In this document: positions 34,585 to 46,501 of the stretch, piece by piece
How the letters are laid out: each line of letters starts with the position of its first letter
Numbering within the stretch: the first letter of the stretch is position 1
Translations under genes and position numbers: made by a program
Origin: Ovis canadensis
Lineage: Eukaryota > Chordata > Mammalia > Artiodactyla > Bovidae
Direction: 5' to 3'
NCBI RefSeq assembly: GCF_042477335.2
Contig: NC_091254.1
Coordinates: 96,189,501 to 96,253,500, forward strand
DNA: 64,000 nt
The notes under the pieces: generated by a model
The model's input: only the letters and a program-made list of their open reading frames with translations
Told to the model about the DNA's origin: nothing
Database searches by the model: none

Positions 34585-35644
34585 CTGGGTGGGGGATGAA
34601 GAAAGCGCAGGGTTAGCCGGAAGGAAGGTGGGCAGGGAGGTGCTCAGGGCAGAGGGCAGCGGGTGACCTGAATGTCTGATCCAGCGCATCGTCATAGCCA
34701 GTGCAGAAGAAGGTCACGGCACTACAGTCTGGGTCCACGGCCCCCCGTGCTCCCACACCAGCACTTTTAGGTTCCTCGCTGTTCTTTTTTGGACTCTTGG
34801 TGGTCACCCCCTGAAAGTTCTGGCTTGTGATGGATATTCGGGGATGAAAGATTTCATTGCATCCAAATCAGAATCCCACGTTCTGGATCCATGTGGTGCC
34901 ACCAAAGACATTCAGCCACCATTATTTTTTCCTTTAATAGGACTGTGATTAATTAATGCAATGCATAAAGGGACACCACCTGGTCATACTTTAGCATATT
35001 TCATTTAGGAAATAACCACCCCACTGTAATACCAGAGCTACAGGGACCATGTCAATAATCACCTCCTTTCCGGAACCTTACCACGGTTCCCATCTCCCTT
35101 TCTTGATGAATCGGCTTAGCCATCTACACACCGAGTGGGTGACCCTTTTCCGAACACGTCTCTTATTCTTCCATTTGCTATTATCCTATTGATGCCTGCT
35201 TAAACTGAAGCCGTTATTGTCTTCTGCCTGGACCTCTGCCCCATGCTTCTCCCTTTCCAGTTCTCCAGCATTGCTTTTCAGTAATTGTGGGTGTAACTCA
35301 TCTCTCACTCTTATTTTCTCTCTCTCTTTTTTTTTTTCCTTCCCTAGTCAACAGAATCTCAATCACTCTTCTTCCTCTAAAAATACACACTGTTCTTACT
35401 TTTAAATTGACAAATGGATATTTTGGAAACTTTTGATGGGTGAAAAAAGAAAACAACTGGCTTTCTATAACCTCTCCAATCTCATTTCTTGTTACATCAT
35501 ATATAACATTTTTATGAGGTTACTTAAGCCATTTTTTATCTTTTGACTTGACTGAAACACTTTCTTATGAGAGCATGATGTTTCTACATCAATTTTATTG
35601 TTGCTCTTAAGCTTGAAAAACTTAAAAATGATGATAGAGTAGCT

Positions 35645-35712
35645 GTATGGATTAAATATGATTATGTATGTAAAGTGCTTGACTCAGGATATAGCGCAGA
35701 GAAATAACTTGA
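35645..35712 (+). mobile_element. MIR fragment
   Basis: TGGATTAAATATGATTATG, then TATGTAAAGTGCTTGACTC matches the MIR 3' region. Confidence 0.6.
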
Positions 35713-35761
35713 AAAAATCGGGCTACTCTGAATTGTAATCACTATTCTTAATAATGTCTCA

Positions 35762-35970
35762 GGCTTCCCTGGTGGCTCAGATAGTAAAGAATCCACCTGC
35801 CAAAGCAGGAGACCTGGGTTCCATCCCTGGGTCAGGAAGATCCCCTGGCAAAGGGAATGGCTACCCACTCCCGTGTTCTTGCCTGGAGAATCCCACAGAC
35901 AGAGGAGCCTGGAGGGCTACAGTCCATGTGGTCAACAAGCATTGGATACAACTAAGTGACTAACACACAC
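35762..35970 (+). mobile_element. Bov-tA SINE with target-site duplication
   Basis: Starts GGCTTCCCTGGTGGCTCAG, ends GTGACTAACACACAC. AATAATGTCTCA is duplicated at 35750-35761 and 35971-35982. Confidence 0.96.
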
Positions 35971-35982
35971 AATAATGTCTCA

Positions 35983-37721
35983 TTGACTCTACTTAATTCA
36001 TGAAATAAAGTCTCCAGGGTCCTCTTTCAGACTCACTGCTCAGGGCTCCAGACATCCTGAACTACTGGCAGTTCTCAGAACATGTGACACTTTCACCCAA
36101 ATCTGTACCACATGGCCCAAGCTTCTTTCTGGAACTTTCTCCATCGATTCATATCTTTAATTTCTCCTTCAATAGAGCAATTATATTTTTTCTTTTAATC
36201 ACAATTGCTCATTTTCATGTCAATTTCCTTACTTATGTGTCACTGTATGAGCAAAATCTATATAGTATCAGCCTCACATTCCCAAAATGTTGCAGAATGT
36301 CTGAATAAAATAGATACTTAATGAGATTTGTTACATGAATAAACTCAATATATAGTTACTCAGTAAAAGAGTCTATTAAATAATACACAATGCAACCTTC
36401 ATTTCTTAAAAAAATGACCAAGGTATCCTTATAATGATGCTTACAATAGTCATTTCTTCTTAGGCATTCAAAGGTAAACTTCACCTTCGCCTAGGTAGAA
36501 TATGGAAAAAAAAAAACTGAATTAATGAGGTCTGCAGCTCTGACATTTTTATTGTATGATATTTCTTTTTTCAAAATAAGATACCTCATTGGTAGACTAG
36601 TCATTTATTGAAGTATATAAGTTTTTTCAAAATTGTATTCTTAAAGAAGAGTTTATAGTTAAGATTATAACAATAGAAATCTAAAGCGCATTTAGATAAA
36701 CATTTTGGAATGTTAACAGTCAGAATACAGAGTACGTTTAACAATGTCATCCAAATAACAAGTTCTTCCCAAGTTGCTCAGAACCAGCTTGCTGATTTAT
36801 ACCTGAAGTCATTTCAGAAAAAAATAAGGTAATTCATTCAGGTCAATACATGTACTCTTCTTGACTGAAAAATTAATATTCTTTCCCTTTTCCATTTGTT
36901 AAGAACTTTTATTCAGAGTTATACATTCATATTAGTCATCAAATACTTCTACAAGATACTTTATTAAAAAATTCGTCCACCCTCCCATCTCAAATTCTTC
37001 CTCCTCAGAGGCAAATATTGCCCTTCTTTTCTTTCTTTCTGTACTAGCTCCATTCCTGGAAATAACCTGCTTTTTGCTCTTCTTGATTTTTCATTTTTTT
37101 TAAATCACTATCTATAGATCTCCCCCTCCCCAGGACACATGAAGATAAAACATTCATTCTGAGCCTTCTCCAGGCAAAAGTAACCCCCATTCCTCTATGG
37201 TGTAGCAAGTGTAATACATATGTTCCTTTGTTAGGATGCTGTAAAAACAAGTCTCAACTCAGATGTGCAGTGAACTTTCATTTTCTGTTCTTACTCCAGT
37301 TTTTCCTAGAGATAACGATTATCTTAGAGTTTTCTGCGTACTTACTAATTCAATACCCAGTACTTTGCCAACTCTTTCCTATCAGCTTTATTTTCCTAAA
37401 CTATCTCCTGCAGTCTTTAACCATCTGGGCTGGTTGCTTTTATGCCTAATGCACAGATTCCAGCCTGAAAACTCCAATGAACTTCCCCCTTGGCAATGCT
37501 GGCAGCCTCTCTCCTTTCTCTTTTTCCATATTCCTCTTAGCTCATTTTGGTGGACCAGGCATCTAGTATTTTCATAAGGACAAATTCCAGAGTAAATGTC
37601 TGAGAAGCTGTATGCCTAAAATGCTTATCTCACATTTACCTGATCATTTGGCTAATCATGGAATTCTGGTCTAGAAATTCTTATCCTTCAGATTTATTTG
37701 AGCATTACTCCCATAATTTTC
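35983..37721. other. AT-rich unique intronic DNA
   Basis: No exon, SINE or LINE recognised in about 1.7 kb. Confidence 0.5.
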
Positions 37722-37928
37722 CCCCACATGGCTCAGTGGTAAAGAAATCGCTTGCCAATGCAGGAGACACAGGGAACCTAGGTTTGATCCCTGGGTTGGG
37801 AAGATCCCCTGGACAAGGAAATGGCAACCCACTGCAGTATACTTGCCTGGAGAATCCCATGAACAGAGGAGCCTGGCTACATTCCATGAGGCTGCAAAGA
37901 GTTGGACACGACTGAGAGACTAACACCA
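37722..37928 (+). mobile_element. Bov-tA SINE (left arm of inverted pair)
   Basis: CACATGGCTCAGTGGTAAAG head, CCTAGGTTTGATCCCTGGG, full body, ends GACTGAGAGACTAACACC. Confidence 0.93.
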
Positions 37929-38003
37929 CGTAATAATCTTACAGAGGTTGTCTCTTTTTAAAAATGCTGACGCTGTAATTTCAGAGAGCTCTTTTATATG
38001 TCA

Positions 38004-38204
38004 GTAAAGTAAAGTCACTCAGTCGTGTCCGACTCTTTATGACCCTGTGGACTGCAGCCCACCAGGCTCCTCAGTCCATGGGGTTCTCCAGACAAGAATA
38101 CTAGAGTGGGTTGCCATTTCCTTCTCCAGGGGATCTTCCCGACCCAGGGATTGAACCCGGGTCTCCCGAATTGGAGGCAGACGCTTTAACCTCTGAGCCA
38201 CCAG
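38004..38204 (-). mobile_element. Bov-tA SINE (right arm of inverted pair)
   Basis: TAAAGTCACTCAGTCGTGTC to reversed head GGGATTGAACCCGGGTCTCC and TGAGCCACCAG. Only about 75 bp from the oppositely oriented copy. Confidence 0.93.
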
Positions 38205-39978
38205 TACATCATTTTTCATATGTACTCCGCATTTTTGCCGAGGTGGCTGTTCTCGCTTCGCAGTTGCCGTGTCCGCTTTCTCGCTCTGAGCTCCCTGCAG
38301 TGTTTTTGTTTGTCCTGTTTCATTTCCTCCCAGTGTAGGTTCTGTTTTCTCCGAGTTGCTTTTCTCTTCTTTGCCTCTTATTTTATTTTATTTTATTTTT
38401 TAGCATGGGAAGCTCTGCTCATGTCTGTCACCCGGTCCAACAGTTTTTTCCAACCATCTCCAAAAAATAGGGTTCCCCTCCTACAAGGGAGTATGCCAGC
38501 GTTTTTCTCTGCCGAGGGAGCATGGGCTGCGGAGATGCCTCATGAACATACTTCCGCCTGGTCCCCTTATGTTGTCACCTCCTCTGAAGTGTTCCACGGT
38601 GTCCATTCCTGTGCCTTCGTGGAGTCTTGTGGAGAAATCTGGTTGACTCCTTGCTTCCTCTCTGCTGCTTTAGCGTTCGTTTCCCCAGGAGTCAGCAAAT
38701 CCTTTCAAACAGGCACCGACCTTCTTCCTGGCTTCTACGAGGGCGTGGTGGTTGTCACCCCATCCAGTCTTCCACCCTTGTGGATTTCTGCCTGGTAACA
38801 GTGTCTTTCTCTCAGGTCTGCCTGGAAAGCTCTGCTGCGTTCTTCCATCCATCTGTCTGCTCTGTCCCCATGTCTGATCACCCCTCCAGCCAGGACTGCT
38901 GCCTGCAGCTGGATCAAGCCTGTCTCGGGGTCTCCTCGGAAACTCCCCGAGGCTGAGCACAGGCCCTGGGCAGCCACCTCCAACAACCAAGGCACCTGTG
39001 AAAGCCAAACCAGCCTCGGATTTTTTTGTCCCGCCCCCCCCCCATCTGCTGAATAACCTTCTTCTCTTACTCCCTCACAGGTGTGGTTCCGAGTTCCTCC
39101 TGCTCAACCACCTGGACCCAGACACTTCCTAGGAAAGCCAACTTAGAGCAACTGACTCTTCCTCCTCATTCAAAGGAGCCATAAGGACACATTGCCAAAT
39201 GAAAGAATTTTTCAAATAATAATCTCATTGCACAAATACATAAGGGGATAAACAAAGGGCAAAAGCATATTTTCAGTTAACGAAATGTTGTTCTGATACA
39301 TTTTGCTACAAACTCTTCTCTTTGCAGTCTCTAATGAACCAATATCTATCTGACATTGAATTATAACAGCTATATTCTTGATCTTTTTACACTTCTCTCT
39401 GTAGTATGTTGTACACTGAGGAGTTTCCCAATGATCTGAAAGGACAGTTCAATCCACTTGCAGTCACTGTCAGACCTGTAGTGCCTGTTCTTACCTTAAT
39501 CATCATGTAACAACATTTGCAAACATTTAAAAGTGTTTCTTGACCATTTCCTTTATTGCTTATCTAATCATTTGCAGTGTGGATTTAAGTGCATATCTTC
39601 TAATTTGTTAAATATGTGCCATTATTAATTCTACTAGAACTTACCATTTATTAAAAAAAAATCACACATTTGGACAAATTTGTCTGATTATCAGGATCAA
39701 TGATGAGGAAGTTATTAAAATTTTACTTCCTTCAATTTCTAATTCCTCATCATTTTTGAGGCTATAATCAGGTGTCTAAAACTTATTTATTATCAAATTA
39801 CTAACATTTTGTATCTTCCCCTCAATGATTATTAATAATATTTGCATATTGTTTTAAATGTACCTTACTCAGGGATTATTCAGTTGCATTTAAAAGAAAC
39901 TTACTAAGAGCTAATTTAGGCAACAAAACCAAACCAAACCAAGTACAGTTAATGGGAGGAATATGTCAAAAATTCAAG
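38205..39978. other. Unassigned intronic DNA
   Basis: 38.2-39.0 kb is GC-richer, with overlapping open frames on both strands and no recognisable domain. A (TTTTA)n stretch lies near 38382-38401 and a C run near 39037. 39.2-39.98 kb is AT-rich. Confidence 0.5.
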
Positions 39979-40441
39979 GCTATTCCATAGTCAAAACTAT
40001 GGGTTTTCTAGTAGTCCTGTATGGATGGGATGTAAGAGTTGGACCATAAAGAAGGCTGAGCACTGAAGAATTGATGCTTTTGAACTGTGATGTTGGAGAA
40101 GACCCTTGAGAGTTCCTTGGACAGCAAGGAGATCAAACCAGTCCATTTTAAAGGAAATCGACCCTGAATATTCACTGGAAGGACTGATGCTGAAACTTCA
40201 ATACTTTGGCCACTTGATACGAAGAGCCAACTCTGGAAAAGATCCTGATGCTGTGAAAGATTGGGGGCGGGAGGAGAAGTGGGTGACAGAGGATAAGATG
40301 GTTAGATAACATCATGGACTCAATGGACATGAGTTTGTGCAAACTCCAGGAGATGGTGAAGGACAGGGAAGCTTGCTTGTAGTCAGTCCATGGGGTCTCA
40401 AAGAGTTGGACATGACTGAGCTAATGAACAACAACAGCAGC
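39979..40441 (+). mobile_element. BovB LINE 3' end
   Basis: GTTGGACCATAAAGAAGGCT, the [14 protein letters not shown] coding stretch, and tail GACTGAGCTAATGAACAAC. The coding frame is interrupted. Confidence 0.92.
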
Positions 40442-41021
40442 CTTTCTTCACTTCATCTTGTTTTCTGCCCCTTTCTGTCCAAGCTGGCCGTGTTTTTGCT
40501 AATATAAAATTCTCACTGGCTTTGTGAGACTCCACATCACAAGATGCTCCCCGACAAGCCCTTCCTAGATAGTCCCTCCTATACTTATGGCTGCTCCTCA
40601 AAGGGCTGAGGGGAATCTATGAGTCACACCTAATTGCTTCAAAAGCCTTTTGTACAACTTAATGCTCTGACCTTCCAAACTTCCTGAGGTCACAGAATGG
40701 TTGTACAGACACAACCTCAGGATTTTTGTTTTGTTTTCTCTAGGGGATAATTTCCCAAGAGCAATTTTTTTTTTAAATCTTTTGCCATCTCGGTAGACTG
40801 AGATTTTTCCAAATCATCAAATCCTGGTTTCTCATTGTTTAATAATTATTCTCTCAGCGTGTGTCTCTCCTTTTGCATTTTATATAAGTGGCAAGAAAAA
40901 ACCAGGTCACACCTTAAACATTTGCTTGGAAATCTCAGCTATGGAGCCAACATCATCACTTAGCATCTCTGCTTTCCAGATAACTGCAGATACAATTTTG
41001 CTAACCTTTCTTCTTTTAAAA
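40442..41021. other. Unique intronic DNA
   Basis: No supported feature. Confidence 0.5.
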
Positions 41022-41201
41022 TCCATTTATATATTTTTGGCCGTGCTGGGCCTTAGTTTCTGCACAGAGTTTCACTAGTCTTGACTCATATGTGTAGTTG
41101 CCCTGTAGCATGTGAGATCTTATTTCCCTAACCAGGGATCGAACCTGTATCGTCTGCCTTGGAAGGCTGATTTTTAATCACTGGACAACCAGAGAAGACC
41201 C
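41022..41201 (-). mobile_element. CHR-type cetartiodactyl SINE
   Basis: TATTTTTGGCCGTGCTGGGC, reversed head GGGATCGAACCTGTATCG and TTAATCACTGGACAACC. Internal part shortened. Confidence 0.8.
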
Positions 41202-41408
41202 TTCTGCTAAGCTTTTTGATACCACGGAAGATGTTTCCAATTTCCAAGAACATATTCCTCATTCCCTCTGAGCCATCCCTGGCAGGTTTGAATGACCATA
41301 TTCCTACTAACATCCTTTTGAAGGCAATCTGGGCTTTTTCTATCATGCTTCTCAGAATTCTTCCAACTTATTCTACTGCCTGGTTCCAAATGCATCTCTG
41401 CACTTCTA

Positions 41409-41707
41409 GTCAATCCTAAAGGAAATCAACCCTGAATATTCAGTGGAAGGACTGATGTTGAAGCTGAAGCTCCAATACTTTGGCCACATGATGTGACGAA
41501 TCAACTCGTTAGAAAAGACCCTGATGCTGGGAAAGACTGAGGGCAGGAGGAGAAGGGAGCAACAGAGGATGAGATGGTTGGATGGCATCAACTCAATGGA
41601 CATGAGTTTGAGCAAACTCTGGGAGATAGCAAAGTACAGGGAAGCCTGGCATGCTGCAGTCCAAGGGGTCACAGACAGTCAGACGCAACTAAACGACAAC
41701 AGTAAAG
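41409..41707 (+). mobile_element. BovB LINE 3' end
   Basis: TCCTAAAGGAAATCAACCCT to GACGCAACTAAACGACAACA. Coding remnant [20 protein letters not shown]. Confidence 0.92.
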
Positions 41708-41740
41708 GCATTTGTTACAGCTGCACTCCACTTCTATGTG

Positions 41741-42330
41741 CCGGAATCCCTATTAATTTTCTATTTATCGCTGCTATAAAAAGCTGTCACAGACATCAGA
41801 GTGGCTTAAAATGGCATCCAGAAATAGCCTCACAGCTCAATAGGTTGGAGCCTGGAACCAGCCCAGGCTCCAACCAATTGAGCTGTGAGATTACACCTGG
41901 ATGCCATTTTAACCCAGGATGATGTTGGCGACACTATCTTATGAGGCTGAAATTAAGGCGTTGGCCATGATTCTCCACACTGGGTCAGGAGGCTGGCGGA
42001 ATTCAGTTTCAAGTGGTTGTAATGCTGAGCTCTCTGCTACCTTGCTGGTTGCTGTCTGGAGACTCCTGAGCATCCAGAGACCTCCTGGGTCCCTGGCTCA
42101 CGGCCCCTTTCTCCGTCTTGAAATCTAACAACAGTGCATTGAGTCCTTCCAGTGCTGTCCATTTCTGTGATCTCTCCTTCAGCTTCATCTTTCTGCCTGA
42201 CACTTCTGTATCCTGTGATTACGCTGGCTGGGCCTGGTTAGCCCAGGATGATCTCGCTAGTTTAAGGTCAGCTGATTAGCCACCTTAATGCCATGTGAGA
42301 AGTCCTTTCTTCCATGTAATGTGCCTTATT
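41741..42330 (+). mobile_element. Old mammalian interspersed repeat, family not assigned
   Basis: TTTTCTATTTATCGCTGCTA, GTGGCTTAAAATGG, then GAATTCAGTTTCAAGTGGTT and GATGATCTCGCTAGTTTAAG keep the landmark order of the 20.6 kb copy. Interrupted by the palindrome at 41806-41912. Confidence 0.6.
41806..41912. repeat. 50-bp inverted repeat with 7-nt loop
   Basis: The left arm 41806-41855 pairs with 41863-41912 at 44 of 50 positions without gaps. The outer 16 bp are perfect, then an 8-bp patch has 5 mismatches, 12 bp match, one mismatches and the inner 13 bp match. The spacer is AACCAGC. Confidence 0.95.
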
Positions 42331-42493
42331 CACGGGCTCACCAGGAGAGACCGCAGGGGCTGAAATCTTGGCTACGACACAGATGTTAATATCCTTCTCA
42401 TTCCACTGTGGGTTCGGATACCTTGTGACATCTCTTTGGATATTTCATATATTTGTTGTTTTCTTTTTTTTGAATTGGAATTTGATGTATCAC

Positions 42494-42705
42494 TTTTTTT
42501 TTGGTAAATTAATTTATTTAATTGGAGGCTAAGTACTTTACAATATTGTGGTGGTTTTTGCATGACATGGACATGAATCAGCTATGGGTGTCCCTGTGTT
42601 CCCCATCTTGAACCTCCCTCTCACCTCCCTCCCCATCCCATCCCTCAGGGTCATCCCAGTGCACCGGCCCTGAGCGCCCTGTCTCATGCATCAAACCCGG
42701 ACTGG
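42494..42705 (-). mobile_element. Bovine-type L1 3' terminus
   Basis: Reversed L1 tail: TTTATTTAATTGGAGGCTAA, ATTGTGGTGGTTTTTGC, then CCCATCTTGAACCTCCCTC. Confidence 0.88.
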
Positions 42706-43593
42706 TTGTTTCCTAAAATTTCCAGACATTACATCTCCACACGGCTTCTTCGCAGCTCTCCTGCTGGGGCTCTTGCAATCTAACCATTTTTCTTCCACAC
42801 TGGAGAAGTTCCTTCTGGCATGGCTCTGATTATAAATTCCTTTCCCCATTTCCACCTTCTCACCATTTTCGTTGTCTCATTTTGTTTTATCCACATGGGG
42901 TGGACTCTGGTCCTTTCCTGCAATGCTTCTTCCTCTTGTCACCTTCAGCTGTCACGTCTCTCCTGGAGGCAGGACTGTCTTCAGGGTGAGTGAGCGGAGA
43001 TGAAATGGGCAAATGTCAGCTCCCTTCCCGACACCCCCGAAAGTCCCTAGTAGGAAGGCTTCTTCACACCCACCCAGGAAGCACGTTCAGTGTCCAGAGA
43101 GTGGATCCGGGCATGTGTGGGCAGGCGCGCCGCTGCGCGGGCAGGACTGGGGAGAGTCTGTTGGCTCAGACGTCAGCTCAGGGCCTTTAACCCATCGCCG
43201 AGATCCCGCTCCTTCTGCTCTGCTCTCTCTCTGTCCCCGGAGCAGCTCATGGTCCTCACAGGGTCCCGGAGGCAGAGTGGTCCCCACGCGGGCTGCGGTC
43301 TGCTCTCGGAGCCTGCTCTGCCGGCCCACGAGGTTCTGTGTTCCCCAGAGGCCTGCACTTGCCTTTGCCCTCCTGTACATTTTTTAAAACAGTCTCTGTT
43401 TTAGCCATGTCCCATTTCCTAGGTTTTATAGCTTCCATGAATGTATCCCGTTTTGTAGTTTTTACTTCAGCTTCAGTAACGGTCAGAGGTAGGTGGGAAG
43501 TAAAAGTCTGGTTTCAGCTTGCCACCTTGAACGGGAAGTCACACCCAAACTCAAATGCAGTGGTCTGCTCATTACCAAGACTGCTTTCTGGAG
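42706..43593. other. Unique intronic DNA
   Basis: GC-rich around 43000-43370 with overlapping chance frames. No exon supported. Confidence 0.5.
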
Positions 43594-43809
43594 GGCTTCC
43601 CAGCAGTGCTCATGATAAAGAACCCGCTGGCCAATGACGGAGATGTAAGAGACCAGATTCAGTCTTTGAGTCGGGAAGATCCCCTGGAGAAGGGAATGGC
43701 AACCCATTCCACTGTTCTTGCCTGGAGAATCCCATGGACAGGGGAGCCTGGGGGGTTACAGTTCATGGAGTCACAAAGAGTTGGACACCACTGAAGGGAC
43801 TTAGCACAA
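43594..43809 (+). mobile_element. Bov-tA SINE
   Basis: GAGGGCTTCCCAGCAGTGCT to CACCACTGAAGGGACTTAGC. Confidence 0.9.
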
Positions 43810-44201
43810 GACCATTTTTTACTATCACATAAATCCTTAGCATTGCAAAAAACTGTTTCTGAAATTAGTGTTTCACCTTTAATATTCTTTTGTTTTATAT
43901 TTGTTACAACAGTGGTTTCACATGCATATAACCTAGTATTTATTTAGAAATACCATACAAAAATATATAATTAGCACCTGTATACAACTTGCCTGTAGAG
44001 ATTTTGCTAAATTTCTGCAATTATTTGATCACTGGCCTGGTAAGACAATATAAAATAAGAAGTCAATCTCAGAAATCTAGAAAAAAATTTCCAAATCATA
44101 GTGACCATCTGCAGAAAGAACAAAACTTAGGAGCATCTATGTATTTATAATCTTTACAGTATCTTTTTAAGGCAAGGGCAAATCGTAAGTAATTAAAGTA
44201 T

Positions 44202-44418
44202 GCTGTTGTTGCTGTTCAGTTGCTAAATCATGTCCGACTCTTTAGGACCCCATGGACTGTAGCCCATCAGGCTCCTCTGTCTATGGGATTCTCCAGGCAA
44301 GAACACTGGAGTGGGTTGCCATTTCCTTCTCCAGGGGATCTTCCTGACCCAGAGACTGAACCTGTGTCTCCTGCATTGGCAGGTGGATTCTTTACTGCTG
44401 AGCCATCAGGTAACCCCC
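44202..44418 (-). mobile_element. Bov-tA SINE with target-site duplication
   Basis: Reversed full element between AATTAAAGTAT at 44191-44201 and 44419-44429. Confidence 0.95.
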
Positions 44419-44682
44419 AATTAAAGTATATATTTGAAACTGATTAGTTTTATTTTTGAAAGGAGTAGTGGCGAGTGTGTCAGACCCATATGATAAGTTT
44501 TAAGGCTAATATCACTTTTAGCTGTAACTACTCCATTTTTACTATGAACGCCTAGCAATCCATTTATCTCCTGGAGAACACTATTTGTTTAATGAAGGAG
44601 AGAAACCAAGGATCATGCATTAACACCACTGAGCGGTAAGAGATCATTTCAGTGGATTGAATATATTAGCACATGTACATAA

Positions 44683-45149
44683 CCAACAAAGGTCCATCTA
44701 GTCATAGCTATGGTTTTTCCTATAGTCACATATGGATGTGAGAGTTGGACTACAAAGAAACCTGAGCGCTGAAGAATTGATGCTTTTGAACTGTGGTTTG
44801 GAGAAGACTCTTGAGAGTGCCTTGGATTGCAAGGAGAGCCAACCAATCCATTCTAAAGGAAATCAGTCCTGAATATTCATTGGAAGGGCTGAAGCTGAAA
44901 CTCCAATACTTTGGCCATCTGATGTGAAGAAATGACTCATTGGAAAAGACCTTGATGCTGGGAAAGATTGAAGGTGGGAGGAGAAGGGGACGACAGAGGA
45001 TGAGATGGTTGGATGTCTTCACTGGTGTGATGGATGTGAGTTTGAATAGGCTCCAGGAGTTGGCGATGGACAGGGAGGCCTGGCCTGCTGCAGTCCATGG
45101 GGTCACAAAGAGTCGGACACAACTGAGCAACTGAACTGAACTGAACTGA
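44683..45149 (+). mobile_element. BovB LINE 3' end
   Basis: CAAAGGTCCATCTAGTCATA through GATGCTGGGAAAGATTGAAG to the repeated GAACTGAACTGAACTGA tail. Confidence 0.93.
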
Positions 45150-45865
45150 TAACCCAATAGTAAAACATCAGTACACGTATCAGGAATCAGGAAGAAAGGG
45201 GATATAGAGTCTCAAGAACTGGCCACACAAGTGCCTGCTTGTGTAAAGCTCATTCAGGGAGAACAGCTAAGTGCATGCTAGACAGAAGACAGATTGCTCT
45301 CAAAACTGAAAACTACCAAATGAAGATCAAAGGCCCACACTAAAATGGCAGAGAAGTCCTACAAATAATTCACTCATTTCCTAAGACCATAAGCTAAATT
45401 CAGGGATAAATTAGAAATGTCTTAAAGCTCAACACAGAACTTCCTCAACAAAGGGTCCTAAACTTTTCTAGGATTTTACTAAAAGAACAAAGACTGTCTT
45501 CTGCAGCCTCAACAGAAGTAACATACAGCTGATAAATATCATGTTACATTGTTATTGCCCTAAAATGGTTACAGTGATATTTTTAGTTATGAAAAACTTA
45601 TTCTAAGTAAATAAAGAGGGAAAAAATGTATCAGATGAAAAACATATTTGCTCACCAAATACATGGTTTAATTTTCCACTGCATCCTTGATGATTCCTTT
45701 TAGGGTGGCCTTGATGTAGACTTCACCAAAGGGCTGAAGGAGAGCCATGTGGGGAGGAGCCCACACCCTAGACTGCAGCGGTCTCCACCTGTGCAAACCA
45801 TCAGAGCCAGGGGCTGCTGGTGGGACAGAAAGACCTGTGTTCTTCCTCCTGTTCCAAGTACCAGG
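45150..45865. other. Unique intronic DNA
   Basis: No supported feature. Confidence 0.5.
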
Positions 45866-46069
45866 GGTTTCCCTGGTGGCTCAGTTGGTAAAGAATCCGA
45901 CTGTGATGTAGGAGACACAGGTTCAAGTACTGGCTGGGGAAGATCCCCTGGAGGGGGAAATGGCAGCCCACTCCTGTATTCTTGCCTGGAGAGTTCCATG
46001 AACAGAGGAGCCTTGTATGGGCTACAGTCCATGAAGTCAAGAGAGTCAGACAGGACTGAGCAACTAAAC
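45866..46069 (+). mobile_element. Bov-tA SINE
   Basis: GGTTTCCCTGGTGGCTCAG to GACTGAGCAACTAAACC, followed by a short (ACC)n tail. TACCAGGGG occurs at 45860-45868 and 46094-46102, probably the target-site duplication. Confidence 0.92.
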
Positions 46070-46371
46070 CATCACCGCCACCACCATCACCACTACCAGG
46101 GGCTTGAACCAGGCATGGCTGGTCAAAGTCACTCGAGGGAAGGAATGAGAATCTTGACTTATTCTTATTCTTATAATCTTGGCTCCTCTTCCACCCCCAT
46201 GATCCACCTATGGTTTCAAGGTGCCTTCATTGTTCTGCTTGGGTTGCCCTTACAGATGGGAAGGCTGTGTATGGGATTTCATGAAGTGCATTTCCAGAAG
46301 TCAGAGAAAGTCATCTATCTGTGTCACGTGAGTCCAGGGGGAGGTGAAAATAGCAGGTCTCTCCTAGATGT

Positions 46372-46501
46372 TTGATCCCCTGGAAAAGGAAATGGCAACC
46401 CCCTCCAGTATTCCTGCCTAGAGAATTCCAGGGACAGAGGAACCTGGCGGGCTGGGGCAGTCCATGGGGTCACAAAGATTCGGACATGACTGAATGCCTA
46501 A
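46372..46501 (+). mobile_element. Bov-tA fragment lacking the tRNA head
   Basis: GATCCCCTGGAAAAGGAAAT to CGGACATGACTGAATGCC. Confidence 0.85.

Noticed and set aside
43013..43387. 124-codon plus-strand frame in GC-rich intron sequence
   Set aside because: Pro/Ser/Arg-rich composition without a domain, and three other frames are open across the same segment.
45749..46375. 208-codon plus-strand open frame, the longest in the window
   Set aside because: It runs through a complete Bov-tA SINE and an ACC repeat. No domain is recognisable.
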